Positions 27,815-36,103 of a stretch of 64,000 nt of DNA are shown piece after piece. The notes under the pieces are model-generated. The model was not told the origin of the DNA. It worked only from the letters and a program-made list of their open reading frames with translations, and did no database searches. The position numbers and the translations under genes are program-made. The DNA lies in NCBI GenBank assembly GCA_038210135.1, contig JBBQWZ010000007.1, positions 92,842 through 156,841 on the forward strand, read 5' to 3'. How positions within the stretch are numbered: the first letter of the stretch is position 1; each line of letters starts with the position of its first letter. This DNA comes from JBBQWZ01 sp038210135. Its GTDB lineage: Bacteria > Acidobacteriota > Terriglobia > Bryobacterales > Bryobacteraceae.

Positions 27815-28205
27815 GCTTGCGGCTCCAACTGGCGGTGATTTTCGAATACACGCCGCCGCGCGGAGTAAACTCGCCGATCACGGTGGCGCTGATGGGCCTG
27901 GTTGCCGCCACGACGTCCTTCAAAAAGCGGTTGACCGCGTTCTCCTGAAAGATGCCGAGATTGCGGTACGCGAGCCAGTACATTTTGAGCGACTTGAGTT
28001 CGAGGCAGCTCTTGTCGGGGACGTAGCGCAGTGTCAGCGTGCCATGGTCGGGAAGGCCGGTTTTCGGGCACACGGACGTGAATTCAGGGGTCGAGATTTC
28101 GATTTCGTAGCCGCGATATTGATTCGGCCAGACTTCGATCTCAGGCAGTGGCGCGTTGACACCGGCGCGCGCGTGATCGTCTGTATATTCGGGTTTCTTC
28201 TTCAT
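27807..28205 (-). CDS. queF: NADPH-dependent 7-cyano-7-deazaguanine reductase (QueF, short type)
   Basis: This 132-residue enzyme makes preQ1 for queuosine tRNA modification. The nucleophile Cys46 lies in FTSVCPKTGLPDHGTL, with the catalytic Asp53 in LPDHG, and the ELKSLKMYW helix is the QueF signature. It belongs to the unimodular class of about 130 residues. Its start overlaps the stop of the upstream TIGR00300 gene as ATGA. The methyltransferase begins inside its end, so three unrelated functions share one transcript. Confidence 0.96.
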   Translation of the reverse strand: MKKKPEYTDDHARAGVNAPLPEIEVWPNQYRGYEIEISTPEFTSVCPKTGLPDHGTLTLRYVPDKSCLELKSLKMYWLAYRNLGIFQENAVNRFLKDVVAATRPISATVIGEFTPRGGVYSKITASWSRKRG

Positions 28206-29449
28206 TTCGTTTCGACCACCGGCGCGATGTGTTTGCTGAGCAATTCGAGGAACAAGCCGACGTCGGTGACGACGCCGATGGCTTGCCCCGTTCCACGATC
28301 ACTGACTTTGGTGGCGACGGCTGGATTGATATCGACGCAGACCAGTTTCACCCAGCTCGGCAGCATGTTGCCGACCGCGATCGAATGGAGCATAGAGCCC
28401 AAGCAGAGCACCACGCCGGCTCCGCGTAGATGACCGGCGTAGGCATCCTGGGCGAGGTTCATATCGGTGATCGTATCGGGCAGTGGTCCGTCGTCGCGGA
28501 GGCTTCCGGCGAGGACGAAGGGCACGTCCGCCTTGACGCATTCGTACATGATTCCGCTGGTGAGTTTGCCGGATTCGACCGCTTTGGCGATGCTGCCAGC
28601 GTGGTAGATCGCGTTGATCGCGCGCATGTGATTGCGATGCCCATGCTCGGCCTGGCGGCCGTCCGTCTGGCGAACGCCGAGCGAGGTGCCGAGCAGGCAG
28701 GCTTCGATATCGTGGACGCCGAGGGCGTTACCGGCCAGCACCGCGTTGACGCATCCGGCGCGAATGAGCCGGGACAGGGGAGCAGCGCCGCCGGTATGTA
28801 CGACTACGGGTCCGGCGACGACGACCACTTTCAGGCCGGCTGCACGCGCCTGGTCGATCAGCGCGGCGGTTTGGCGGACGGCGGTTTCCACCTGCCGCTC
28901 GCTGGAAATTCCGTTGGACATGAACGCGAAGGAGAGGCGGTCGCGCTCTTTCGATTCGGGAATGACGCGGATGCCGCGCATTCCTACGACGACGCGATCT
29001 CCGGCGCGAACATCGCGCAGGCGGCGGCAAAGCGGGCCGGCGTCGGTGAGGACCACGAGCGCGTCCATGCGCTGATTCTGGACGTCGACCCATTGGCCGC
29101 GCAGGCGGACCTGCGTCTTGTGGTTGGTGGTCGAGTAGAAATCTTCAGGGGCGCAGCAATTGCGCTCGACGAGCTTCGAATCCGCGTCGCCGCCGTCGGC
29201 CGGCGTACAGCCGAGACCGAGCAATTGCGCCAGTAGCACGTCCATGTCGGATTGCGTGGGAGTCTCGACGCGCATCCGCAGACGGGACAGTTCGGAGTTG
29301 GTTCGCCCGATCGAGAAATGTTCGACATCGAAGCGGCCATTGCATTCGACCACGGCGTCGAAGATGCGCTCCATGATGTGCGAATCGATCAGATGTCCCT
29401 GGGCTTCTACAACTTCCTGAAGCCAAGGGCCGGAACTGGGGGTATTCAT
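28202..29449 (-). CDS. TIGR00300 (LOR/SDH bifunctional-like) protein, probable ornithine cyclodeaminase
   Basis: This protein of 415 residues matches the TIGR00300 family known from methanogens and from the C-terminal half of cyanobacterial AgrE/ArgZ. It opens with the LOR/SDH conserved domain (EVVEAQGHLIDSHIMERIFD) and contains a Rossmann-like VVVVAGPVVVHTGG and the AVLAGNALGVHDIEACLLGTSLG core. Studied homologues turn ornithine into proline with loss of ammonia. Here it would compete with argF for ornithine. GGAAG lies 7 nt before the ATG. Specific activity is inferred from family. Confidence 0.75.
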   Translation of the reverse strand: MNTPSSGPWLQEVVEAQGHLIDSHIMERIFDAVVECNGRFDVEHFSIGRTNSELSRLRMRVETPTQSDMDVLLAQLLGLGCTPADGGDADSKLVERNCCAPEDFYSTTNHKTQVRLRGQWVDVQNQRMDALVVLTDAGPLCRRLRDVRAGDRVVVGMRGIRVIPESKERDRLSFAFMSNGISSERQVETAVRQTAALIDQARAAGLKVVVVAGPVVVHTGGAAPLSRLIRAGCVNAVLAGNALGVHDIEACLLGTSLGVRQTDGRQAEHGHRNHMRAINAIYHAGSIAKAVESGKLTSGIMYECVKADVPFVLAGSLRDDGPLPDTITDMNLAQDAYAGHLRGAGVVLCLGSMLHSIAVGNMLPSWVKLVCVDINPAVATKVSDRGTGQAIGVVTDVGLFLELLSKHIAPVVETK

Positions 29450-29621
29450 GCGACTGCTTCCAGCATACCCGCCCGTTGGCCGGGGCCCAAATTCCTTATG
29501 CGAAGGCGCTGGACTCGGGCGAATTTCCTGACACCGTTTCTTCTCCGCCGCCGTCCAAACAGCAAGAGCCGTCGGCGCGAAAACCGACTGCTATACTTCT
29601 AGATAAGCGGAGACCTCCCTC

Positions 29622-30908
29622 ATGAACAGGCGCTTTCAATTCGTTGTCGTCGGATGCTCTACGTGCCTCGTAGCACTTCTCCTTTTTGGGGCAGTCTCCG
29701 GCAGAAGTGCCACCGCCGAGGATCCGTACAGGCACCTGGGCGTCTTCTCCGAAGTGCTCTCACGCATCAAGAGCGAATACGTGGAAGAGCCGGACATGAA
29801 GGCCGTCACGTTGGGCGCTATCAACGGGCTCCTCGAATCGATCGATCCTTACGCCAGCTACCTGAACGCCGACCAGTACAAGCAGTACATGAAGCAGAAA
29901 GATACGTCCAAGGCAGGGGTCGGCCTAGTGCTTTCGAAGCGCCTCGGCTACGTCGGCATCATTTCGACGATCCCCGGATCCGCCGCGGCGAAAGCCAACC
30001 TGACCACTGGTGACGTGATCGAAACCATCAACGGAGTTGCAACGCGCGACATGCCGCTGGCCTTCGCGGAACTGCTGCTGAAGGGCGACGCCGGCACCAA
30101 CGTCGAAATCACCGTATTGCGCGTCCGCAAACCGGATCCGCAGAAAATTACGCTGGCTCGGACGGTAATTATGTATCCGGCTGTCACGGCGAAACTGCTG
30201 CCGGATCAGACCGCGCATATCATTGTTCCGAGCCTGCTTGCGCCGCGCGCGAAAGAAGTCGCGTCGATGGTCGAAGCGATGCAGAAGCAGGGCGCGAAAC
30301 GCATTGTCCTCGATCTCCGCAACTGCGCCACGGGCGGACCGGAAGAAGGCGTGAAGCTCGCGAACCTCTTTATGGAAAAGGGGCTGATTTCCTACTCGAT
30401 CGGTCAGAAGGTGGCCCGACAGAATTATGAAGCGACGGCTTCGAACCAGATCAGCAAACTGCCGATGGCGGTGCTGATCAATCGGGGTACCGCCGGCGGA
30501 TCGGAAGTCGCGGCCGCCGCGCTGCTCGATTCGAAGCGCGCCGAACTGGTGGGCGAGCGCAGCTACGGCGACGCCGCCATACGCAAGACTTTGAATATGG
30601 ATGACGGCAGCGCCATCATTCTGGCCGTCGCAAAGTATTATTCGCCAAACGGCAAAGCGATTCAGGACAATGCCGTGACGCCGCCGGTCGCGGTGATCGA
30701 CACCGATCCGGCCGCCGACATTGATGAGGACGGGGCGGATCAGACGGAGCCGCCGCCCGCCAAGGGCGAAGACGTCATGCTGAAGAAAGCGATCGAAGTG
30801 CTGACGGCGACCAAGGCTACCGCCAGCGCCAAGCCGGCTGCGCCGAAGAAACGCGCCGTGCGCGCATCGATCGAAGACCGCCTGGCTTATTCAAGCCCGG
30901 CAGCTTAG
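29622..30908 (+). CDS. S41 (CtpA-type) peptidase homologue lacking catalytic Ser and Lys
   Basis: This exported protein (signal or anchor about residues 8-28) of 428 residues has the CtpA layout: N-terminal helices (LGAINGLLESIDPYASYL), a PDZ domain (about 95-170, VGIISTIPGSAAAKANL), and an S41 core (about 185-375). The nucleophile segment usually reads GTASASE; here it is GTAGGSE, with Gly292 in place of the Ser. The Lys 25 residues later (FGKG) is Asp317 (YGDAA). The rest of the fold is kept (AKYYSPNGKAIQ). It is therefore probably a pseudoprotease that binds partners or peptides. GGAG precedes the ATG. The FmdB gene follows after 5 bp. Confidence 0.9.
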   Translation: MNRRFQFVVVGCSTCLVALLLFGAVSGRSATAEDPYRHLGVFSEVLSRIKSEYVEEPDMKAVTLGAINGLLESIDPYASYLNADQYKQYMKQKDTSKAGVGLVLSKRLGYVGIISTIPGSAAAKANLTTGDVIETINGVATRDMPLAFAELLLKGDAGTNVEITVLRVRKPDPQKITLARTVIMYPAVTAKLLPDQTAHIIVPSLLAPRAKEVASMVEAMQKQGAKRIVLDLRNCATGGPEEGVKLANLFMEKGLISYSIGQKVARQNYEATASNQISKLPMAVLINRGTAGGSEVAAAALLDSKRAELVGERSYGDAAIRKTLNMDDGSAIILAVAKYYSPNGKAIQDNAVTPPVAVIDTDPAADIDEDGADQTEPPPAKGEDVMLKKAIEVLTATKATASAKPAAPKKRAVRASIEDRLAYSSPAA

Positions 30909-30913
30909 GACAA

Positions 30914-31312
30914 ATGCCGATTTACGAATATCGATGCGGTTCCTGCGGCCGCTTGTTTGAGGTCATCCAGAAATTTGCCGACGAGCCGTTGACGTTGGAT
31001 CCGGAATGCGGAAAAGGTCCGGTCGAACGGCTAATTTCCGCTCCCGCCTTCCAGTTCAAAGGCACCGGTTTCTACATCACCGACTACGCTAAAGGCAAAG
31101 ACGGCGGTGCGAAGAATCCGTCGTCGGCATCGCACGGTAGCGGCGAATCGAAATCGTCGGACTCCTCTTCGAGCGGATCGGACGCCAAGTCCTCGTCTTC
31201 GGAAACGAAATCGTCAGAGTCGAAATCTTCAGCTGCGAAGTCTTCGGAATCGAAGACCGACTCCAGCTCCGCGCCAGCGAAAACCGAGACGAAGTCAGCC
31301 GCTAAAGATTAG
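30914..31312 (+). CDS. FmdB-type zinc-ribbon protein with Ser-rich tail
   Basis: Residues 1-60 form the FmdB regulatory-protein domain (MPIYEYRCGSCGRLFEV and a GTGFYITDY end). Cys8 and Cys11 make the first knuckle, but the second is LDPEC, so position 29 is Asp where CPxC is usual; only three Cys remain. Residues 65-132 are a low-complexity tail dominated by Ser, Lys, Glu and Asp. Function is unknown; it follows the S41 homologue by 5 bp and is likely cotranscribed. Confidence 0.88.
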   Translation: MPIYEYRCGSCGRLFEVIQKFADEPLTLDPECGKGPVERLISAPAFQFKGTGFYITDYAKGKDGGAKNPSSASHGSGESKSSDSSSSGSDAKSSSSETKSSESKSSAAKSSESKTDSSSAPAKTETKSAAKD

Positions 31313-31318
31313 CCGCGT

Positions 31319-31541
31319 TTAGGCGAGCCTAGCGACGACGTCGCCGAACTCGAAGACGAAATACGTGCCGTCAGCGATCAACTGCGTATCGACTTCGAAA
31401 ACGCTATCGAGCACACGCCCTCAAGTTGCGCCGGCGTGTAACCGTCCTTGCGGAATTCGCACGGACTGCCCAAACGGCGGCGGATCGCACCATATCGGGC
31501 TGACTTGCGTTGTGCGAGGCGACTTTGCCGGGCATCGTCAT
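31319..31541 (-). pseudogene. Frameshifted small gene downstream of aldehyde dehydrogenase
   Basis: An ATG directly follows the aldehyde dehydrogenase stop codon (31542-31544). Its frame reads MPGKVASHNASQPDMVR and runs to a stop after about 46 codons. Two other frames carry the continuation: FRKDGYTPAQLEG, then, after a 2-nt slip, VLDSVFEVDTQLIADGTY and FVFEFGDVVARLA, ending at TAA 31319-31321. Together they would make a protein of about 70 residues. The low-complexity-free, protein-like character of the segments supports a decayed gene, but I do not recognise it, and chance is possible. Confidence 0.4.
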
Positions 31542-32984
31542 CTACACAGATCGCAAACTCTCCGGCAGGAATTCAGCCGGAAAATCCTGGAAGCAGACCG
31601 GGCGCGCAAAGCGTTCGATGGCCGCGGTGCCAACCGAGGTGAAGCGCGGATCGGTCGTCGAGGGATACGGTCCTCCATGCTGCATCGCGCCGCAAACCTC
31701 GACACCGGTCGGATAGCCGTTATAGATCAGGCGGCCTGCTTTGCGCGTGATCAGCGCGAGCAACGAACGATATTCCTGAAGATCGTCCGACGTTCCATGC
31801 ACTGTCGCGGTCAGCGTGCCGTGCAGGTGAGACGCCACAGTTCGTAGCTCGGAGTCGGAGGCGCAACGGACCACGATCGTCGAGGGCCCGAAGACTTCCT
31901 CGCCCAATTCCTCATGCTCTAAAAACGTGCGGGCGTCGGTTTCAAAAAGCGCGGGCATCGATTGCGAATCGGTCAGGGTAGTGGTCTCGAATGGACGCGT
32001 CGTGCGGAGGCCGTTGGTCGCTTCGAGACGCGAAACAGCATCGCGATACGAGCGGGCAATTTGCGGCGTGAGCATCGTACCCACGGCGCCCGCTTGGAAC
32101 CGCGAGCGCAGTCGCTCGACGACGCCGTCAAACGCGGCACTCTCAAGGCCTACGACCAAACCGGGACAAGTACAAAACTGTCCGACGCCCAGATTGACAG
32201 CCTGCGCGAGCCCGTCCGCGAGAGCGTCCCCACGTTCGGCGACGGCGCCGGGCAGAACGAAAACCGGGTTCAGGCTGCCCATTTCCGCGAAGAACGGAAT
32301 CGGCGTGGCGCGGCTGACAGCGGCATCGAACAGCGCGCGGCCGGCGCGCAGCGAACCGGTGAACGCTCCGGCGGCGATCGCAGGATGGCGGACCAGCGCC
32401 AGGCTGACTTCGGGACTCGATCCGAACAAAATCGAAAACACGCCGCTGGGCAGGCCCATCTCCGCGACAGCCTCGCGGATGGCTCCGGCAACCATCGCTG
32501 ACGTATTCGGATGGCCAGGATGCGCCTTCACGACCACGGTGCAGCCGGCGGCCAGCGCCGCCGCCGTGTCTCCTCCGGCGACCGAAAACGCCAATGGAAA
32601 ATTGCTCGCCGCCCAGATGGCCACCGGCCCGAGCGGAATCAAAATCCGTCGAAGATCGGGTCGCCGAAGCGGCTTGCGGTCAGGCATCGGGGCGTCGATG
32701 CGCGCGCCCTTCCATGCGCCCTCGCGAACCAGATTCGCGAACATGCGCAGCTGATTGGTGGTCCGCCCGCGCTCGCCGGTCAGCCGGTCGAGGGTCAATG
32801 CCGATTCGAGCGACGCGATCTGCAACAGCGCATCGCCCAAGGCTTCGATGCCGGTGGCGATCCGCTCGAGAAACAGCGCGATCCGCTCCGGCGGGAGCGC
32901 GGAGTAAGCGTCAAACGCTTCCGCCGCGGCGTTCGCAGCATCGTCGATCTGGCTCAAAGATGCGTCAACGCGAGGATTCATCAT
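31542..32984 (-). CDS. Aldehyde dehydrogenase, 2,5-dioxovalerate (alpha-ketoglutarate semialdehyde) type
   Basis: This 480-residue NAD(P)-dependent dehydrogenase has Glu234 in FFAEMGSLNPVF and the nucleophile Cys271 in GQFCTCPGLV, plus an FTGSLRAGRALFD cofactor segment. AEMGSLNPVF and FCTxPG are typical of the KGSADH-III branch, which oxidises 2,5-dioxopentanoate to 2-oxoglutarate. The gene's start overlaps the stop of an FAH-family dehydratase, whose expected product is that aldehyde. Substrate choice is therefore supported by sequence and context, but not proven. Confidence 0.87.
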   Translation of the reverse strand: MMNPRVDASLSQIDDAANAAAEAFDAYSALPPERIALFLERIATGIEALGDALLQIASLESALTLDRLTGERGRTTNQLRMFANLVREGAWKGARIDAPMPDRKPLRRPDLRRILIPLGPVAIWAASNFPLAFSVAGGDTAAALAAGCTVVVKAHPGHPNTSAMVAGAIREAVAEMGLPSGVFSILFGSSPEVSLALVRHPAIAAGAFTGSLRAGRALFDAAVSRATPIPFFAEMGSLNPVFVLPGAVAERGDALADGLAQAVNLGVGQFCTCPGLVVGLESAAFDGVVERLRSRFQAGAVGTMLTPQIARSYRDAVSRLEATNGLRTTRPFETTTLTDSQSMPALFETDARTFLEHEELGEEVFGPSTIVVRCASDSELRTVASHLHGTLTATVHGTSDDLQEYRSLLALITRKAGRLIYNGYPTGVEVCGAMQHGGPYPSTTDPRFTSVGTAAIERFARPVCFQDFPAEFLPESLRSV

Positions 32985-33817
32985 GCCAGTCGCTCCACTC
33001 GATTCCTCAGCCGCCCGATTCCATCAATGCTCATTTCAATTTCATCTTCCGGCATTAGCGTAAAGGCATCCGGCGGAATCACGCCGGTGCCGGTCAGCAG
33101 GAAGCAGCCGTCCGGGAACGATGCTTCGCGGCACAGGAATCCGACCAACTCCGGCAGAGTCCGCTTCATAGCGGCGAGCGTGGTTCCACCGGTGAAGACG
33201 GTTTCCCCGGCGCGCAGGATCAAAAGCGAAATGTTTGTCGTTGGCGGCAGCGGATCCCGCGTCACGAGGATCGCCGGGCCTAGCGCGCAGCACTTGTCAT
33301 AGGTCTTCGCCTGCGGAAGATACAGCGGATTCTCGCCCTCAATATCGCGCGAGCTCATGTCGTTGCCGATGGTGTAGCCGGTGATCTTGCCGCCGGGGGA
33401 AACCAACAACGTAAGCTCAGGCTCGGGAACGTTCCATTGCGAATCGCGCCGGATGCGGACCGCGTCCCCGGGGCCGACGACGCGATGAGCGGTGGCTTTC
33501 ATGAAGAGCTCCGGGCGATCCGCCTGATAAACGCGATCGTAGAAATCGCCGCCGCCTGCAGTTTCCGCTTCCGCCATCCGCGCCGACCGGCTGCGGAAAT
33601 ACGTCACGCCGGCAGCCCACACTTCCTGCTTTTCGATCGGAGCCAGAGGCTTCGCCGGAAGCGGCGACGGGCTGCCGTTTTTGAGCGAATCCAGAAATTC
33701 ATAGAGGTCTTCGCGGATGGTGAGGCCCGGGGACACGTCGGACGGAACAGCAAACGCCTCCCCCGGATTTCGTTCGACCACCCATCCCGACGCCGTGCGG
33801 TAAAGCAGCAAGGACAC
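32981..33817 (-). CDS. FAH-family 2-keto-3-deoxy-sugar-acid dehydratase
   Basis: This fumarylacetoacetase-fold enzyme has the metal-binding EPELTLLVSP Glu pair, and the GNDMSSRDIEGENPLYLPQAKTYDKCC segment that is characteristic of 2-keto-3-deoxypentonate dehydratases (KdaD/XylX type). It would turn 2-keto-3-deoxy-pentonate into 2,5-dioxopentanoate, handed to the overlapping aldehyde dehydrogenase. The start is unsure: GTG 33817 or TTG 33811 behind GGAGGAG, or ATG 33865. No sugar dehydrogenase or first dehydratase of the pathway lies in the window. Confidence 0.85.
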   Translation of the reverse strand: MSLLLYRTASGWVVERNPGEAFAVPSDVSPGLTIREDLYEFLDSLKNGSPSPLPAKPLAPIEKQEVWAAGVTYFRSRSARMAEAETAGGGDFYDRVYQADRPELFMKATAHRVVGPGDAVRIRRDSQWNVPEPELTLLVSPGGKITGYTIGNDMSSRDIEGENPLYLPQAKTYDKCCALGPAILVTRDPLPPTTNISLLILRAGETVFTGGTTLAAMKRTLPELVGFLCREASFPDGCFLLTGTGVIPPDAFTLMPEDEIEMSIDGIGRLRNRVERLA

Positions 33818-33915
33818 TCTCCTCCCCAACGCGGCGAATCGCAACTTTACGGCCGCCTCGACCATTCTATCGGGTCATAGAGGCGAAACATTGGTTGCCA
33901 CTTATGTTTCGCGCT

Positions 33916-34812
33916 CTAATGGACGAACACTTTGGTGTGCGGGTATTTTGCGGCCACGTCCCGGCCTCGTTTCGCGCCCAGCAAACTGATCGCAGTGCTC
34001 CAGGCGTCCGCGAACGCTCCGTGCGACGCGATGACGGTGACAGTTGGCGAACCCGTCAAACCCATGCCGGTCGCCGGGTCGAGGATGTGCGAATAGCGGA
34101 CGCCACTCGCATCGACGTGCTGCTCTGCATCGCCCGACGTCGATACGGAGCAATTGCGGAGCACGCGCACAGCTTCCGCAATCCCGATCTTCCAACCTGC
34201 CGTTCCGGGCGGCGGACCGCCGATCGCCAAGTCCCCGGCGATGGCGACCATCGCAATCCGGGCACCGGTTTGCCGCAGCGCGATCAACGCCTCTTCCGCG
34301 GCATATCCTTTGCCAATTCCGCCCAGATCCAGTTGCATGCCAGCTTCATCGAGTTGGAGGGTCCGATCCGCCTGGTTTAGATGAAGCTTGCGCAGCCCCG
34401 TGTGCGTCAGCGCCTCGCGAACGGCCGCCGCGTCCGGAACGCGGTGCGCACGCCAGAGGCGCGCAACGGGTCCGAGGGTGATGTCGAAAGCGCCGCCCGA
34501 TTGCTGGCCCACGTCGATCGCGATCTCGAGAACGCGAAACAAATCCTCGCTCACCTTAACGGGAAGGCCCACGGCGTCCCGGCACGCGCGATTCAGTTCG
34601 CTATTCGGCTTGTAATCGGAAAGAATCGCGTCGAGCGCGGCGATCCGATCGAACGCCGTACGGAACGCTTTGCCGGCCGCCGCCGAATCATGCGCATACA
34701 ACTTGACGCGCACCAGCGTGCCCATGTGCGGCTCGACTGCTTCGAACATTTGAAGTTGCGCGAACGCCAGCCCCGCCGGCATCAGCAGCAGGCAGCCGAG
34801 GCTACTGCTCAT
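33916..34812 (-). CDS. apbE: FAD:protein FMN transferase (ApbE family)
   Basis: ApbE enzymes attach FMN covalently to Thr/Ser of target proteins. This one has a signal peptide (SSLGCLLLMPAGLAFAQ), then MGTLVRVKLY, DYKPNSELN, a LDLGGIGKGYAAE FAD-binding segment, SGDAEQ, HILDPATG and a C-terminal AFADAWSTAISLLG. All hallmark motifs are present. The ATG at 34812 lies 11 bp inside the end of the SUMF gene. No obvious flavinylation target (FMN-bind domain) is encoded nearby, so its client is unknown. Confidence 0.9.
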   Translation of the reverse strand: MSSSLGCLLLMPAGLAFAQLQMFEAVEPHMGTLVRVKLYAHDSAAAGKAFRTAFDRIAALDAILSDYKPNSELNRACRDAVGLPVKVSEDLFRVLEIAIDVGQQSGGAFDITLGPVARLWRAHRVPDAAAVREALTHTGLRKLHLNQADRTLQLDEAGMQLDLGGIGKGYAAEEALIALRQTGARIAMVAIAGDLAIGGPPPGTAGWKIGIAEAVRVLRNCSVSTSGDAEQHVDASGVRYSHILDPATGMGLTGSPTVTVIASHGAFADAWSTAISLLGAKRGRDVAAKYPHTKVFVH

Positions 34813-36100
34813 CCCGTTCGACTCCGTTATTCCAGTAACGGAACATCGCCTCGCGATCGGGAAGTTTCGCCGGACGCACCAGCCTGAATCCGAGCCACTG
34901 CGCATCGGTCAAATACCAAATGCTTTTGGGCAACTGCGGGTCCTGTTGCTTCCAGGACAAGTCGCTCGCGATGCGCGCTGTGCACGTGGACGAAGCCGCT
35001 GGATCATTCCACGATCCGCCGCGCGCCACCTGCGGATATGGCACCGACGAGCGGATCCAGGGATTCGCTTGCGCGCTGGCGGTGTATGGCCTGTACTCGT
35101 CGAGGGTCCATTCCATCACATTGCCGAGCATGTCATAGAGGCCCCACGCATTCGGCTTTCTGGTGGCTACCGGCTGGTATTTACCTTTGCTGTTTTCGAG
35201 CGACCAGGCGGATTCCGGATTCGCTTTCGGCGCATCGGAGACGCCCGCTCTGCATGCGTATTCCCATTCCGCTTCCGTCGGAAGCCGGTAGAATTCGCCG
35301 GTCTTCGCGCTCAACCATTCGGCGTATTTATTCGCAGCGTGCTGCGTCATGCTGATCGCCGGAAAACCGTTGATGCCCATTCCGAAGCTCATTTCGACAT
35401 AAGGCCGCGTCGGCCGGCTGACTCCGTCCACGGCGTCGTCCGGATTGCCGGATTCGCCCGCCATTCGAGCGAACATGAACAACCGGTATTCGTCCCAAGT
35501 GACTTCGTGGGCCTGCATCCAAAACGCATCCACGCGGACCTCGTGCGGCGGTGCTTCGTCCGGACGCTCCGTTGAGCCCATCGTGAACTCGCCCGCAGGA
35601 ATTGGAACCATATCGAAAGCGACTGTCGTGTTCGGAATGGTGACGCGATACGCCAGGGCTTTTGCAGGGGCTTTCAAAGCGCGCGACTTCGCGACGATTC
35701 GCGCACGAATGCGGTTTACGGATTCCTGTGCTGAGATTCCCGCCGGCAGCTTGAGTTCGACAGGCGTTGTCCAGTTGGCGCCTTCCGCGATCCAACGCCG
35801 CAGAATTTCCAACTGCGCAGTGGCCAGTCGCGGACCACCCGGGGGCATCTTACCCGCTACGGATTGCGTGTACAGCGAACTCGCCTCCGGCTTTCCAGGC
35901 ACGACGGTTTTCGCGACGACGGCCGCGCGCGTGGCAACCGACAAATTGCCGGCCGGCTTCGCGACGCTGTGACAAACCAGGCACTGCGATTCAAGAATCG
36001 GCGCGACATCCTTGCGAAAATCAACGGCCGGCTGGGCGATCAGCGCGCATGGCAATACTGCCGAAATCATCGCGACGGACAGCGAGCGTGCCACACGCAT
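34802..36100 (-). CDS. Cytochrome c (PSCyt1)-SUMF1/FGE-like fusion protein
   Basis: This exported 432-residue protein has a signal peptide (about 1-22), a PSCyt1 domain with CLVCH heme motif (about residues 40-44, APILESQC), and a SUMF1/formylglycine-generating-enzyme-like domain (about 155-425: PIPAGEFTMGS, TWDEYRLFM, LPTEAEWEYACRAG, LYDMLGNVMEWTLDEY, ARGGSWNDP, LGFRLVR). The catalytic Cys pair of true FGEs is not obvious (only one Cys near ASSTCTARI), so formylglycine formation is doubtful. It is 3 bp behind the oxidoreductase gene and overlaps apbE. Confidence 0.9.
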   Translation of the reverse strand: MRVARSLSVAMISAVLPCALIAQPAVDFRKDVAPILESQCLVCHSVAKPAGNLSVATRAAVVAKTVVPGKPEASSLYTQSVAGKMPPGGPRLATAQLEILRRWIAEGANWTTPVELKLPAGISAQESVNRIRARIVAKSRALKAPAKALAYRVTIPNTTVAFDMVPIPAGEFTMGSTERPDEAPPHEVRVDAFWMQAHEVTWDEYRLFMFARMAGESGNPDDAVDGVSRPTRPYVEMSFGMGINGFPAISMTQHAANKYAEWLSAKTGEFYRLPTEAEWEYACRAGVSDAPKANPESAWSLENSKGKYQPVATRKPNAWGLYDMLGNVMEWTLDEYRPYTASAQANPWIRSSVPYPQVARGGSWNDPAASSTCTARIASDLSWKQQDPQLPKSIWYLTDAQWLGFRLVRPAKLPDREAMFRYWNNGVERDEQ

Positions 36101-36103
36101 AAC

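Noticed and set aside
31365..31847. Plus-strand frame across the gap beside the aldehyde dehydrogenase
   Set aside because: Most of it lies antisense to the aldehyde dehydrogenase, and the residues are low in hydrophobic pattern; the minus-strand remnant is more convincing.
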